From positions 4,855,501 to 4,919,500 of the forward strand of contig NZ_CP029008.1 of assembly GCF_024585165.1 (NCBI RefSeq): 64,000 nt of DNA, read 5' to 3'. Of the stretch, positions 8,311 to 18,144 are shown one piece after another. The translations under genes were made by a program, and so were the position numbers. Under the pieces are notes generated by a model. That model was not told the origin of the DNA, made no database searches, and worked only from the letters and a program-made list of their open reading frames with translations. The stretch comes from Bradyrhizobium sp. WBOS07. Lineage in GTDB: Bacteria > Pseudomonadota > Alphaproteobacteria > Rhizobiales > Xanthobacteraceae. Position 1 is the stretch's first letter; every line of letters starts with the position of its first letter.

Positions 8311-8391
8311 GGTCGGTAGCAGACGCATCGCAAGGTGCGGCTGCTTGTCGTTCCGTGTGCCCTGATTCTGGTCCTTAAACTGAGGAAAGCC

Positions 8392-8952
8392 ATGAATCAG
8401 ATGTTGCAAGACCCCCAAGTCCAAAACTCAGACGTCCAACCGCCGCCGGTTCCGCAAGGACCCGCGACCGGGCATCCGCGCTTTGCCAAGCCGCAGCGGG
8501 TGGCCTTCGTACAGGCCTGCTGGCATCGCGACGTGGTCGAGGAGGCCCGCATCGCCTTCCTGAAGGAGGCGGAGGCAAGGCACCTCACCCATGTCGACGT
8601 GTTCGAGGTGCCGGGCTCGTTCGAGATCCCGCTGCACGCGCAGGTCCTCGCCAAGACGCGTCGCTACACCGCGATCGTTGCGGCCGGCCTCGTCGTCGAC
8701 GGCGGCATCTATCGCCACGAATTCGTCGCCGACACCGTGATCAAGGCCTTGATGGACGTGCAGCTGCGCACCGAGGTGCCGGTGTTCTCGGCGGTGCTGA
8801 CGCCGCAGCAATTCCACGAGACCGAGGTGCACTACGACTTCTTCCGCAAGCACTTTGCCATCAAGGGCGTGGAAGTCGCGGCAGCCTGTGCCGAGACCTT
8901 GCTCGGCCTGGAGCGCCTGCGCGGTCAGGTCGCCGCGGGGATCGTGGGGTAG
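8392..8952 (+). CDS. ribH: 6,7-dimethyl-8-ribityllumazine synthase, type II
   Basis: Penultimate step of riboflavin synthesis, joining 5-amino-6-ribitylaminouracil and dihydroxybutanone phosphate. Motifs: VAFVQACWHRDVV, FEVPGSFEIPLHAQVLA, AAGLVVDGGIYRHEFVA and FSAVLTPQQFHE. The unusual QACWH segment and the roughly 30-residue N-terminal extension resemble RibH2 (type II) enzymes of Brucella and Mesorhizobium, which form decamers, rather than the 60-mer type I. The start ATG at 8392 has GAGGAAAG just upstream. It stands alone, not in a rib operon, and is controlled by the FMN riboswitch. Length 186 residues. Confidence 0.93.
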   Translation: MNQMLQDPQVQNSDVQPPPVPQGPATGHPRFAKPQRVAFVQACWHRDVVEEARIAFLKEAEARHLTHVDVFEVPGSFEIPLHAQVLAKTRRYTAIVAAGLVVDGGIYRHEFVADTVIKALMDVQLRTEVPVFSAVLTPQQFHETEVHYDFFRKHFAIKGVEVAAACAETLLGLERLRGQVAAGIVG

Positions 8953-8962
8953 GCAGGCTGCC

Positions 8963-9049
8963 GTAGGGTGGGCAAAGCGCAAACGTGCCCACCTTCTCTC
9001 GCAAATGAAAAAAGGTGGGCACGGCGCTTTGCGCCTTTGCCCACCCTAC
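8963..9049. repeat. Palindromic repeat, family A (copy 2)
   Basis: GTAGGGTGGGCAAAGCGC pairs with GCGCCTTTGCCCACCCTAC. It lies between the convergent ribH and prs genes. Confidence 0.88.
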
Positions 9050-9071
9050 GAGACTTCTCGGATCGAAAAAA

Positions 9072-10025
<954 letters not shown>

Positions 10026-10217
10026 AGACGCTTCCTCCCGCGCTTTGCTGGATACGACGTTCAACATCTCAGATCCCACTGGAAGCACGGTTACGACGGG
10101 CGAGGAAATATCAGGCGGGAGGCTGCAATGGCAACCCGGAAGGCTACGTTTTCCCTTCGAAAATCCTGAGTCGGGCCAACGGTTTGGCCGCAACTTGAGG
10201 CCGTGGTTTAGCGGGGG

Positions 10218-10832
10218 TTATCGCTCGGCATAGCCGAGCGCGGAGGACGGCATGTCCGACGTCGGCGCCTCGGGAATCACGCTCGCCACCGCCGGTCCCC
10301 GCAAGCCAGGCGCTGCGCCAGGTGAGTCCGGCGTGCCGTTGATCATGTTGGAAAGTCCACTGAATCCGGCCTGGGCGATCTTCCGCAGCACCAGATCGTC
10401 GGCGGCCGCCCACGCGTCGCGGCCGGCCTTGACCGAGGTCGGTTCCTCGCCGGACAGGCGCAGCGCGCGCTGCTGATTGGCGTCGTAGACGTCCCAGACC
10501 CAGGCGATCACGGTCTTGCCGCGGACGATCTGGGCGGAGAGGTAGCTGCGCACGCGGTAGGCGGCCGAGCCCTCGCGGGAGACCACGGACAGGCTGCGCA
10601 GCTTGGATTCGCTGTCGAGCACGCCGACCATGCGGTCGAACACCTGCGGCGGCGGCCCGTCGATCGATTCGAACGCCACCGTCGCGCCCGAGCCGGTGCT
10701 CGGCGCCATCGCATAGGAATTCGCGGCGCCGCCACCGCCGGCACAGCCGCCAAGCGCGGTCGCAGCCGCCAGCAGCATGGCCGCCAGCACGCGCGAACCC
10801 GCACGGCCCAGGATGAATGACGCGTCCCTCAT
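10218..10832 (-). CDS. Putative lipoprotein of unknown function
   Basis: A 204-residue protein with a lipoprotein signal peptide: positively charged start, hydrophobic AAMLLAAATAL and lipobox LGGC, with the modified Cys at about residue 30, followed by a Gly/Ser-rich linker. The body has VAFESIDGPPPQVFDRMV and IVRGKTVIAWVWDVYDANQQRALRLSGEE; I do not recognise a named family. It resembles conserved rhizobial lipoproteins that modify or sense the cell envelope only in general architecture. It lies about 190 bases upstream of prs on the same strand and may be separately transcribed. Confidence 0.72.
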   Translation of the reverse strand: MRDASFILGRAGSRVLAAMLLAAATALGGCAGGGGAANSYAMAPSTGSGATVAFESIDGPPPQVFDRMVGVLDSESKLRSLSVVSREGSAAYRVRSYLSAQIVRGKTVIAWVWDVYDANQQRALRLSGEEPTSVKAGRDAWAAADDLVLRKIAQAGFSGLSNMINGTPDSPGAAPGLRGPAVASVIPEAPTSDMPSSALGYAER

Positions 10833-10890
10833 TATGGAGGGCAGCGATATCGTTAAAATCGATTAAGGTCTAGGGCGGCGGCGCACGGAC

Positions 10891-11007
10891 ACACAGTGTC
10901 ATTCCGGGGCGCGCCGCTTGGCGCGAGCCAGGAATCCATTTCTCCGCGTGAATTGCCGCCCGATGGATTCCGGGTTCTCGCTTCGCGAGCCCCGGAATGA
11001 CACAGTG
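10891..11007. repeat. Long imperfect palindrome (ATTCCGGGGC type)
   Basis: ACACAGTGTCATTCCGGGGC is mirrored by GCCCCGGAATGACACAGTG, with internal GAATCCAT / ATGGATTCCGG arms. It sits between the lipoprotein gene and pgeF. A short relative is at 36853-36896 and a half copy near 22857. Confidence 0.75.
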
Positions 11008-11021
11008 CGTTGCCCTTGTGT

Positions 11022-11789
11022 TCACGCTTCGAGCGCGATCGCATGCACGTGGCGGCCGTAATCCGGCTCCTTGCGATGCACCGAGCGGCGATAGCTGAAG
11101 AAGCGCTCGTCGGCATAGGTGTCGAGGCCGAGATCGTCGATCATCAGGATGCCGGCGGCCTCGAGCCGCTGGCGGATGAAGCCGGCGAGATCGAACATCG
11201 CGTGTCCCTCGCGCACCGACGGGATGAAGAACATGGCGTTGTCCGCATCCGCCTCGATGAAGCGCGCCACGAACTCGTTGCCGACCTCGTAGCTGTCCTG
11301 GCGGATCAGCGGCCCGATCGCCGCGATGATGCCGCCGCGCGTGGCGCCGAGATCCTCCATCGCCGAAATCGTCGCCTCCAGCACGCCGGTGAGCGCGCCT
11401 TTCCAGCCGGCATGTGCACCGCCGATCACGCGTGCATGGGGATCGACGAACAGCACCGGTCCGCAATCGGCGGTGGAGACGCCGAGCGCGATGCCGGGCG
11501 TTTTCGTCACCAGCGCATCGCCCTTCGGCCGCGGCCCGCTCGGCCATGGTGTCTCGGCAACCAGCACGTCGGGCGAGTGGATCTGGTGCAGGCTGAGGAA
11601 GCGGTCCGCGCCGACACCGACATGCTCGGCCATGCGGCGGCGGTTCTCCGCGACGAGGCCCTGATCGTCGTTGGAGCCGAGCCCGCCGTTCAGCGCGGCA
11701 TAGATGCCGCCGGAGACGCCGCCTTCGCGCGTGAAGAAGGCATGGCGCAGGCCGGGCACAGCTGCCAGCAGCGAGGAGGTGAGCGTCAT
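11022..11789 (-). CDS. pgeF: Peptidoglycan editing factor PgeF (YfiH/YlmD laccase-domain protein)
   Basis: A 255-residue DUF152 protein. The metal/active-site residues His71 (LHQIHSP), Cys109 (STADCGPV) and His126 (GGAHAGWKG) match the H-C-H triad of YlmD-type proteins. The family has been shown to act on purine nucleosides and to remove misincorporated residues from peptidoglycan precursors. The ATG (11787-11789) overlaps the stop of the upstream methyltransferase gene (ATGA), so the two are translationally coupled. It is the last gene of an lgt-methyltransferase-pgeF operon. The frame is open further upstream but that part lies inside the methyltransferase gene. Confidence 0.9.
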   Translation of the reverse strand: MTLTSSLLAAVPGLRHAFFTREGGVSGGIYAALNGGLGSNDDQGLVAENRRRMAEHVGVGADRFLSLHQIHSPDVLVAETPWPSGPRPKGDALVTKTPGIALGVSTADCGPVLFVDPHARVIGGAHAGWKGALTGVLEATISAMEDLGATRGGIIAAIGPLIRQDSYEVGNEFVARFIEADADNAMFFIPSVREGHAMFDLAGFIRQRLEAAGILMIDDLGLDTYADERFFSYRRSVHRKEPDYGRHVHAIALEA

Positions 11790-12904
11790 CAATTGCCTCC
11801 GGCCTGTTCGAAATCGCTGAGGCCGGCAATGCCCGTCAGCCGCGGCTCGGAGATGCCGAGCACCTTGAACATCGAGCCCATGCCGCTGCGCCCGGTGTCG
11901 GTCAGGCGCTTGAGCGCGATCGAAATGTCGGTGGCGACTTCCGGCGTGGCCTTCTGCATCAAGGCGGCGGCCCTCGTATCGATGCCGATGCGCTTGAGGA
12001 AGTCGCCTTGCGTCACCGGCCCGTGCACGCGCGCGCCGACGTCCTCGGCCGCGCGCGCCAGCGCCTGGAAGTCGACATGGGCGGTGACGTCGGCCTGGCC
12101 CGGCGCCTTCAGGGGATCGACGAAGGTGTGGCGGGCAATCGCCTGGAAGGTGTCGCCGGCGTCGCTGCGCAGATGGCCGTAGTCGATGATCAGGGCGGCG
12201 CCGTCCTGGTCGCGCACGCGGGTGGCGAGCTTCATGATCTCGCCGTCGGGCCGCCATTCGAACACGGCGCCGATAGGTGCGGCGCGCACCAGGGGCGGCA
12301 GCAGCACGTCGAAGCGCGGGGTCGGCTCCGGCGCTGCGCCGAACTGAAGCCTGCCGTTGCCGTCGATCTCGATCACGCGCTCGTGCCAGCCGTTCTCGAG
12401 GCGGACCATCTGGTGAATCGGCAGCACGTCGAAATATTCGTTGGCGAGGATGATGCTCGGGCCATCAGGCACGTCGTCGATGCTGTCGTGCCAGGAGATG
12501 TTGCGCACGGCGGACAGCGTCGCGCCCTGCCGCTCGCGCAGGACCGGATTGACCTCGACCATGTGGATATGGAGCGCCTGGTACAGCGGCGGCAGCACGC
12601 GGAGCGCGCGCAGGGCGTCGGCCATCATGGTGCCGCGGCCGGGGCCGAGCTCGATCAGCCGCAGGAATTGCGGCGAGCCCATCTGCTTCCACACCGAGGC
12701 GGTCCACAACCCCAAGAGCTCGCCGAACATCTGGCTGACCTCGGGCGCGGTGGTGAAGTCGCCTTCACGGCCGAGCGGATCGCGCGAGACGTAATAGCCA
12801 TGGCGCGGATGCATCAGGCACAGTTCCATGTAGCGCCAGACCGGCATCGGGCCCGACGCCTTGATCAGCGCCTTGATCTCGTCGAGTAGCGGCTGGTCGG
12901 TCAC
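11789..12904 (-). CDS. MidA/NDUFAF7-like SAM-dependent methyltransferase
   Basis: A 371-residue class I methyltransferase of the DUF185 (NDUFAF7/MidA) family. Features: RYMELCLMHPRHGYYVSRDPLG, GDFTTAPEVSQMFGELLG, the SAM-binding loop LIELGPGRGTMM, then ILANEYFDVLPIHQ and LIIDYGHLRSDAGDT. The mitochondrial homologue methylates an arginine of the complex I subunit NDUFS2; a similar role on bacterial NDH-1 is possible but not shown here. It follows lgt by 21 bases and overlaps pgeF by one codon step, so it is the middle gene of the operon. Confidence 0.9.
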   Translation of the reverse strand: MTDQPLLDEIKALIKASGPMPVWRYMELCLMHPRHGYYVSRDPLGREGDFTTAPEVSQMFGELLGLWTASVWKQMGSPQFLRLIELGPGRGTMMADALRALRVLPPLYQALHIHMVEVNPVLRERQGATLSAVRNISWHDSIDDVPDGPSIILANEYFDVLPIHQMVRLENGWHERVIEIDGNGRLQFGAAPEPTPRFDVLLPPLVRAAPIGAVFEWRPDGEIMKLATRVRDQDGAALIIDYGHLRSDAGDTFQAIARHTFVDPLKAPGQADVTAHVDFQALARAAEDVGARVHGPVTQGDFLKRIGIDTRAAALMQKATPEVATDISIALKRLTDTGRSGMGSMFKVLGISEPRLTGIAGLSDFEQAGGN

Positions 12905-12925
12905 GGCGTACTTTCTCGAAATGAA

Positions 12926-13771
12926 TTAACGAATGGCCTGGGCGGGCTGCGGCGCACCGCGCCTGACTGCCAATACAATAAGTATGAGGCCAACGATAAG
13001 CATCGGGATCGACAGCAGCATGCCCATGGTTAACCCGCCCCAGAGGAAACCAAGCTGTGCGTCCGGTTCGCGGAAATGCTCGCCGGCGATGCGGGCCAGG
13101 CCGTAGATCAGGATGAAGGCGCCGAGGATCATGCCGGGCCGCTTCAGGGCACCGAAGCGGATCATGACCGCGAGCACGGTGAACAGCAGGATGCCTTCCA
13201 TGCCGGCCTGGTAGAGCTGGCTCGGATGGCGCGGCAGCTGCGTCGGATCGTTCGGGAAGATCATGGCCCAGGGCAGGCTCGCATCGGTGACGCGGCCCCA
13301 CAATTCGCCATTGATGAAATTGGCGATCCGCCCGAGCAGCAGCCCGACCGGCGCGACCGCTGTGGTGATGTCGCCGAGCGACAGGATCGGGATCTTGTTG
13401 CGATGGGCAAACCACATCACCGCGACGACGCAGCCGAGGAAGCCACCATGGAAGGACATGCCGCCCTCCCATAGCCTGAAGATCGCGGCGGGATGATCGA
13501 TGAAGAAGGGCAGGTTGTAGAACAGCACGTAGCCGGTGCGGCCGCCGAGGATGATGCCGAGCGTCACCCAGAGGATGAAGTCGTCGATCTGCACCAGCGA
13601 GATCGGCGCCGGGCCGCCCCACAGGCGCTCGTTCTTCAGCAGCGAGCGCGCATAGAGCCAGCCGAACACGATGCCGCAGATATAGGCCAGCGCATACCAG
13701 CGGATCGCGAACGGGCCGATCTCGAGCGCGATCGGCGTGAAGGCGGGGAAGTCGATCAGAAGAAGCTGCAT
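12926..13771 (-). CDS. lgt: Prolipoprotein diacylglyceryl transferase
   Basis: Inner-membrane enzyme that transfers diacylglycerol to the lipobox cysteine of prolipoproteins. The Lgt signature [13 protein letters not shown] is present, together with [19 protein letters not shown] and several membrane helices; 281 residues is normal. The start is set at ATG 13771 ([11 protein letters not shown]), which has GAAGG upstream; a TTG six codons earlier is an alternative. It heads an operon with the MidA-like methyltransferase and pgeF. Confidence 0.95.
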   Translation of the reverse strand: MQLLLIDFPAFTPIALEIGPFAIRWYALAYICGIVFGWLYARSLLKNERLWGGPAPISLVQIDDFILWVTLGIILGGRTGYVLFYNLPFFIDHPAAIFRLWEGGMSFHGGFLGCVVAVMWFAHRNKIPILSLGDITTAVAPVGLLLGRIANFINGELWGRVTDASLPWAMIFPNDPTQLPRHPSQLYQAGMEGILLFTVLAVMIRFGALKRPGMILGAFILIYGLARIAGEHFREPDAQLGFLWGGLTMGMLLSIPMLIVGLILIVLAVRRGAPQPAQAIR

Positions 13772-13969
13772 CGCGCCTTCAATGTCCAAGCGAAATCGCG
13801 GCGGTCGGCGCCTTCAGACGCCCTGTGATTCTTCTTATGCAGGGACGTCGAGGACGATTGCAAGGACACCGGGTCATGACAAGGTTACCACCCCGCGGCT
13901 CTTGAACCGTTCCGTTCGGATTGCCATTGTGTTTCGGAGAGTTCGCGCAAAGTTTATCGGAGGCCCGCC

Positions 13970-14221
13970 ATGACCCAGACCAACAACCGGTTTTTCGACG
14001 AGATCGGCCGCCTGATGAACGACGCCGCCGGGGCCGCTCAGGGCGTCAAGCGCGAGTTCGACACGGTGATGCGGACCCAGGCGGAGAAATTCCTGCGCGA
14101 CATGGATCTGGTCAAGCGCGAGGAGTTCGAGGCGGTCAAGGACATGGCGCGCCTGGCGCGCGAGGAGAACGAGGCGCTGAAAGCGCGCATCGCGGCGCTG
14201 GAAGCCAAGCTCGGCGGGTGA
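13970..14221 (+). CDS. UbiK-family accessory factor
   Basis: An 83-residue protein of the UbiK/BMFP family. The N-terminal amphipathic region (FFDEIGRLMNDAAGAAQGVKRE) and C-terminal coiled coil (LVKREEFEAVKDMARLARE through LKARIAALEAKLGG) are the family layout. In E. coli UbiK aids aerobic ubiquinone synthesis and associates with membranes as a trimer. The ribosome site GGAGG is six bases before the ATG. It lies divergent from lgt. Confidence 0.88.
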   Translation: MTQTNNRFFDEIGRLMNDAAGAAQGVKREFDTVMRTQAEKFLRDMDLVKREEFEAVKDMARLAREENEALKARIAALEAKLGG

Positions 14222-14230
14222 CGACGGTCC

Positions 14231-14318
14231 CGTAGCCCGGATGGAGCGGTAGCGAAATCCGGGAGGGTCGTCCCGCAAGGTGAGAGCCCCGGATTGCGCT
14301 GCGCTCCATCCGGGCTAC
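14231..14318. repeat. Palindrome (GTAGCCCGGATGGAGC type)
   Basis: CGTAGCCCGGATGGAGCG pairs with GCGCTCCATCCGGGCTAC. It follows the ubiK-like gene and could terminate it. Confidence 0.8.
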
Positions 14319-14477
14319 TCCGTGCGGGCCGGCAGCCCATTCTCCTTGTCATTTCCGCAGCTTCCGGGTAAAAGCCCGCCACGTTCGTGGCCCCCGCACC
14401 CCTGGAGGCTTGCTGCGAGCTATGCCATGGGCCGCGCTGCGGCCCATTAACTTTTGCCAAAACAAGGACTTAACGAC

Positions 14478-15194
14478 ATGGCGACGACCGTCAAGGAATT
14501 GAAGGCGACCGCACGTCCGAAGAGCGGCAAGGGGGCCGCCCGGGCTGAGCGTCGCGCCGGGCGCGTGCCCGGAGTGATCTATGGCAACAACCAGCCCCCG
14601 GTGACGATCTCGATCGAAGATCGCGAACTGCGCCAGCGCATCCTCGCCGGCCGGTTCCTGACCACGCTGGTTGACATCGATCTCGAGGGCAAGAAGCACC
14701 GCGTGATCCCGCGCGACTATCACCTAGACCCGGTCAAGGACTTCCCGATCCATGTCGACTTCATGCGGCTCGGCGAAGGCGCCACCATCCGCATCAGCGT
14801 GCCCTTGCACGTGGTGAAGGCGGAAAGCTCCCCGGGCGTGAAGCGCGGCGGCACCGTCAACATCGTCGCCCACGCGATCGAGCTCGAATGCGGCGTCGAG
14901 AGCATTCCGCAGTACATCGAGGCCGACGTCGGCGCGCTCGAAATCGGTCACTCGCTGCATCTGTCCGACGTCAAGCTGCCGGCCGGCGTGAAGGCGCTGA
15001 CCCGCGAGGACGCGACCCTCGTCACCATCGTGCCGCCGTCCGGCTACGCCGAAGAGCAGAAGGCCGCGGCTGCGGCTGCGGCTCCGGGCGCTGCTGCGGC
15101 GGCTCCGGCCGCTGGCGCCGCGGCTCCGGCTGCGGGCGCTGCTGCACCTGCCGCCGCTGCCAAGGCTCCCGCCGGCGGCGACAAGAAGAAGTAA
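14478..15194 (+). CDS. rplY: 50S ribosomal protein L25/CTC
   Basis: A long, CTC-type L25 of 238 residues that binds 5S rRNA. The N-terminal part (VKELKATARPKSGKGAARAERR, GRVPGVIYG) is the L25 domain; the TL5-type second domain follows (IRISVPLHVVKAESSPGVKRGG). The tail is a low-complexity run of Ala, Pro and Gly ending in KKK. The ATG at 14478 was chosen for MATTVKEL. A strong hairpin (ATGGGCCGCGCTGCGGCCCAT) lies about 30 bases upstream in the leader. pth and ychF follow on the same strand, an order common in Rhizobiales. Confidence 0.95.
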   Translation: MATTVKELKATARPKSGKGAARAERRAGRVPGVIYGNNQPPVTISIEDRELRQRILAGRFLTTLVDIDLEGKKHRVIPRDYHLDPVKDFPIHVDFMRLGEGATIRISVPLHVVKAESSPGVKRGGTVNIVAHAIELECGVESIPQYIEADVGALEIGHSLHLSDVKLPAGVKALTREDATLVTIVPPSGYAEEQKAAAAAAAPGAAAAAPAAGAAAPAAGAAAPAAAAKAPAGGDKKK

Positions 15195-15255
15195 TCTCTC
15201 AGATGAGCTGGCGCGCGGTCCCTGATCGCGCGCTGGCTGAGGGGCGCGCCGCGTC

Positions 15256-15861
15256 ATGCGACTCTTTGTTGGGCTCGGCAATCCCGGCGCGAAATACGCA
15301 CGTAACCGGCACAATATCGGCTTCATGGCCGTCGACGAGATCGCGCGGCGTCATGGCTTTGCGCCCTGGCGCCGCAGGTTTCAGGGCGAGACGTCGGAAG
15401 GCACGCTCGGACCTGAGCGCGTGATCCTGCTCAAGCCGACGACCTACATGAACGAGTCCGGCCGCAGCGTTCAGGAGGCGGCGAGCTTCTTCAAGATCGC
15501 GCCCGGCGACGTCACGGTGTTCCATGACGAGCTCGAGCTGCCGCCGGGCAAGGTGCGGGTGAAGATCGGCGGCGGCATCGCCGGCCACAACGGCCTGCGG
15601 TCGATCTCGGCGCATATCGGCAACGACTATCGCCGCGTGCGCCTCGGCATTGGTCATCCCGGCGTCAAGGAGCTGGTGCACGGCCACGTGCTGTCGGACT
15701 TCGCCAAGGCCGACAACGAATGGGTGGCGACGCTGTGCGACGCCGTCGCCGAGCACGCCGCACTGCTTGCCAAGGGCACGGACGCGACCTTCGCCAACAG
15801 GGTGCATCTGGCCATGCAGGCCAAGGGTTTTTTGACCAAGGACGACAACGGCAAGGAATAG
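15256..15861 (+). CDS. pth: Peptidyl-tRNA hydrolase
   Basis: Releases peptides from prematurely dissociated peptidyl-tRNA. It opens with [20 protein letters not shown]; Asn9 and the catalytic His19 align with E. coli Asn10 and His20. Other marks are [31 protein letters not shown] and [13 protein letters not shown]. Length 201 residues. It follows rplY by about 60 bases and is probably co-transcribed. Confidence 0.96.
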   Translation: MRLFVGLGNPGAKYARNRHNIGFMAVDEIARRHGFAPWRRRFQGETSEGTLGPERVILLKPTTYMNESGRSVQEAASFFKIAPGDVTVFHDELELPPGKVRVKIGGGIAGHNGLRSISAHIGNDYRRVRLGIGHPGVKELVHGHVLSDFAKADNEWVATLCDAVAEHAALLAKGTDATFANRVHLAMQAKGFLTKDDNGKE

Positions 15862-15876
15862 GGTCGCCGTTTTCTC

Positions 15877-15930
15877 CGTCATGCCCGGACAGAAGCGCGT
15901 CTTCGCGCTAGATGTTCCGGGCATCCACGT
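15877..15930. repeat. Short palindrome (CCGTCATGCCCGGAC type)
   Basis: CCGTCATGCCCGGACAGAAGC mirrored by TTCCGGGCATCCACG. Lies between pth and ychF, beside the related element at 15950-15984. Confidence 0.6.
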
Positions 15931-15949
15931 TCTTCATTCCGCGCGTCAA

Positions 15950-15984
15950 GGCGTGGATGGCCGGGACGAAGCCCGGCCATGACG
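15950..15984. repeat. Short palindrome (GCGTGGATGGCCGGG type)
   Basis: GCGTGGATGGCCGGGACGAA pairs with GCCCGGCCATGACG. It stands directly before the ychF ribosome site. Confidence 0.6.
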
Positions 15985-16003
15985 AATACGGATAGAGGAT
16001 ACC

Positions 16004-17101
16004 ATGGGATTCAAATGCGGGATCGTCGGATTGCCCAATGTCGGCAAGTCGACCTTGTTCAACGCGCTGACCGAGACGGCCGCGGCGCAGGCCGCGAACT
16101 ATCCGTTCTGCACAATCGAGCCGAATGTCGGCGAGGTCGCGGTGCCGGATCCGCGGCTGGAGAAGCTCGCCGCCATCGCCAAGTCCGGCCAGATCATCCC
16201 GACCCGGCTGACCTTCGTCGACATCGCGGGCCTGGTCCGCGGCGCCTCCAAGGGCGAAGGCCTCGGCAACCAGTTCCTCGCCAACATCCGCGAGGTCGAC
16301 GCCATCGCGCATGTAGTGCGCTGCTTTGAAGACTCCGACATCACCCATGTCGAGGGCAAGATCGCCCCGCTCGCCGACATCGAGACCATCGAGACCGAGC
16401 TGATGCTCGCCGACCTCGACAGCCTCGAGAAGCGCGTCGACAACCTCACCAAGAAGGCCAAGGGCAACGACAAGGACGCCAAGGAGCAGCTCGACCTGGT
16501 CAACCGCACCCTGGTGCTGCTGCGCGAGGGCAAGCCCGCGCGTCTCGTCGAGCGCAAGCCGGAGGAGGAGCGCGCCTTCGCCATGCTCGGCCTGCTGTCC
16601 TCCAAGCCCGTGCTTTACGTCTGCAACGTCGAGGAAGGCTCGGCTGCATCAGGCAACGCCTTCTCCAAGGCGGTCGAGGAGCAGGCGGCCAAGGAAGGCG
16701 CGGTCGCCGTCGTCATCTCCGCCAAGATCGAATCCGAGATCGCCACCATCTCGCGCGAGGAGCGCGCCGAGTTCCTGGAGACGTTGGGCCTCGAAGAGGC
16801 CGGCCTCGATCGCCTGATCCGCGCCGGCTACACGCTGCTCGACCTCATCACCTATTTCACCGTGGGCCCGAAGGAAGCGCGCGCCTGGACCATCCATCGC
16901 GGCACCAAGGCGCCCGCGGCGGCCGGCGTGATCCACACCGACTTCGAGAAGGGTTTCATCCGCGCCGAGACCATCGCGTATGAGGACTATGTCGCGCTCG
17001 GCGGCGAAGCCGGCGCACGCGATGCCGGCAAGCTCCGCCTCGAAGGCAAGGACTACGTCGTCGCCGACGGCGACGTGATGCATTTCAGGTTCAATACGTA
17101 G
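16004..17101 (+). CDS. ychF: Redox-regulated ATPase YchF (Obg-like)
   Basis: A 365-residue Obg-family P-loop protein that binds the ribosome and prefers ATP over GTP. G1 is GLPNVGKST (residues 9-17), G3 is [20 protein letters not shown], and the altered G4, NVEEGS, explains the ATP preference known for the family. A coiled-coil insert ([17 protein letters not shown]) and a C-terminal TGS domain ([20 protein letters not shown]) follow. The last gene of the rplY-pth-ychF group; it ends at a family A repeat. Confidence 0.96.
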   Translation: MGFKCGIVGLPNVGKSTLFNALTETAAAQAANYPFCTIEPNVGEVAVPDPRLEKLAAIAKSGQIIPTRLTFVDIAGLVRGASKGEGLGNQFLANIREVDAIAHVVRCFEDSDITHVEGKIAPLADIETIETELMLADLDSLEKRVDNLTKKAKGNDKDAKEQLDLVNRTLVLLREGKPARLVERKPEEERAFAMLGLLSSKPVLYVCNVEEGSAASGNAFSKAVEEQAAKEGAVAVVISAKIESEIATISREERAEFLETLGLEEAGLDRLIRAGYTLLDLITYFTVGPKEARAWTIHRGTKAPAAAGVIHTDFEKGFIRAETIAYEDYVALGGEAGARDAGKLRLEGKDYVVADGDVMHFRFNT

Positions 17102-17130
17102 TAAGCCGGCAACACCGGTGCCGTAGTGCC

Positions 17131-17219
17131 GTAGGGTGGGCAAAGGCGCATCGCGCCGTGCCCACCACCTGCTGTCATTGTGGAAGATCGTGGGCACGCT
17201 TCGCTTTGCCCACCCTACG
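17131..17219. repeat. Palindromic repeat, family A (copy 3)
   Basis: GTAGGGTGGGCAAAGGCGC pairs with TTTGCCCACCCTAC. It lies between convergent ychF and the DUF4282 gene. Confidence 0.88.
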
Positions 17220-17228
17220 AGACCGTCG

Positions 17229-17525
17229 TCACCGCATCCCGCCGCCCTGGTCGCGGATCGCGCCGAGATGCTCGTTGATGCGGAAGACGATCAGGATCAG
17301 CTCCGCGAGGATGCGCGAGAACACGATTCCGACGACGACGCTGGCGATCGAGGACAGCAGCACCAGGAAGCCGCCGAACGGGCTGATCGCCATCGCGGCG
17401 AGCCCGGAGAAGATGCCGGAGAGACCGAACAGGCAGATCAGCGCGATCACCAGCCAATAGAAGGTCTTGATGATCGTCGGCGTGATGAAGCGGTCCCATT
17501 GGAAAAGGTCGCTGAATGAAAACAT
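17229..17525 (-). CDS. DUF4282 membrane protein
   Basis: A 98-residue protein with two membrane helices at about residues 20-45 and 50-78, preceded by the family opening FSFSDLFQWDRFITPTIIK and followed by RILAELILIVFRINEHL. DUF4282 proteins have no established role. It is convergent with ychF and divergent from the first MaoC gene. Confidence 0.85.
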   Translation of the reverse strand: MFSFSDLFQWDRFITPTIIKTFYWLVIALICLFGLSGIFSGLAAMAISPFGGFLVLLSSIASVVVGIVFSRILAELILIVFRINEHLGAIRDQGGGMR

Positions 17526-17691
17526 TGCTCTCCCCAGGGCACTGGGCCTTGATAAACCGATCGCGGCCCTCGGTCGATCCGACTCGGATCAACGCCGCCA
17601 CCCGGTATGTAGCACGAGCCATGCGGGCCGGCGGGTTGAGATTGCCGCAAAGTGCGGCCACAATCTGTCATTCCCGCAAAGCTTTCCCCAG

Positions 17692-18144
17692 ATGACCCTG
17701 ACCTTCGAAGATTTCCCGCCCGGCCGGTTCGGCACGTTCGGCCCGCGCCATGTCACCCGCGACGAGATTTTGGCCTTTGCCGCCGAGTTCGATCCGCAGC
17801 CGATGCACCTGGACGAGGAGGCTGCCAGCAAGAGCATGCTGCGCGGCCTGTCCGGCTCGGGCTGGCATCTCTGCTCGCTGATGATGCGGATGATGGCCGA
17901 CGGCTTCATCACCCGCGCCGCATCGCTGGGATCGCCCGGCGTCGACGAAGTGCGCTGGCTCTCGCCACTGCGGCCCGGCGACGACCTCATGCTCGAGGTC
18001 GATGTGCTGGAGGCGCGCACCTCGAAGAGCCGGCCCGAGCTCGGCATCGTCAAGTTCAAATGCACCGTGCGCAATGCCAGGGGTGAGGCGCTCGCGGAGA
18101 TGACGTCGCCGATTCTGATCAAGCGGCGCGAGGGAGCGGTCTGA
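17692..18144 (+). CDS. MaoC-like dehydratase/hydratase (first of a pair)
   Basis: A 150-residue hot-dog protein of the MaoC family. The hydratase motif region is FAAEFDPQPMHLDEEAASKS, with Asp and His in the usual catalytic places, followed by GLSGSGWHLCSLMMRMM. Such proteins hydrate enoyl-CoA thioesters; the substrate is unknown. The ATG at 17692 was chosen by family fit; the upstream frame is open but not similar. Its stop overlaps the start of the second MaoC gene (ATGA-type overlap at 18142-18146), so the two may form a heteromer. Confidence 0.85.
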   Translation: MTLTFEDFPPGRFGTFGPRHVTRDEILAFAAEFDPQPMHLDEEAASKSMLRGLSGSGWHLCSLMMRMMADGFITRAASLGSPGVDEVRWLSPLRPGDDLMLEVDVLEARTSKSRPELGIVKFKCTVRNARGEALAEMTSPILIKRREGAV

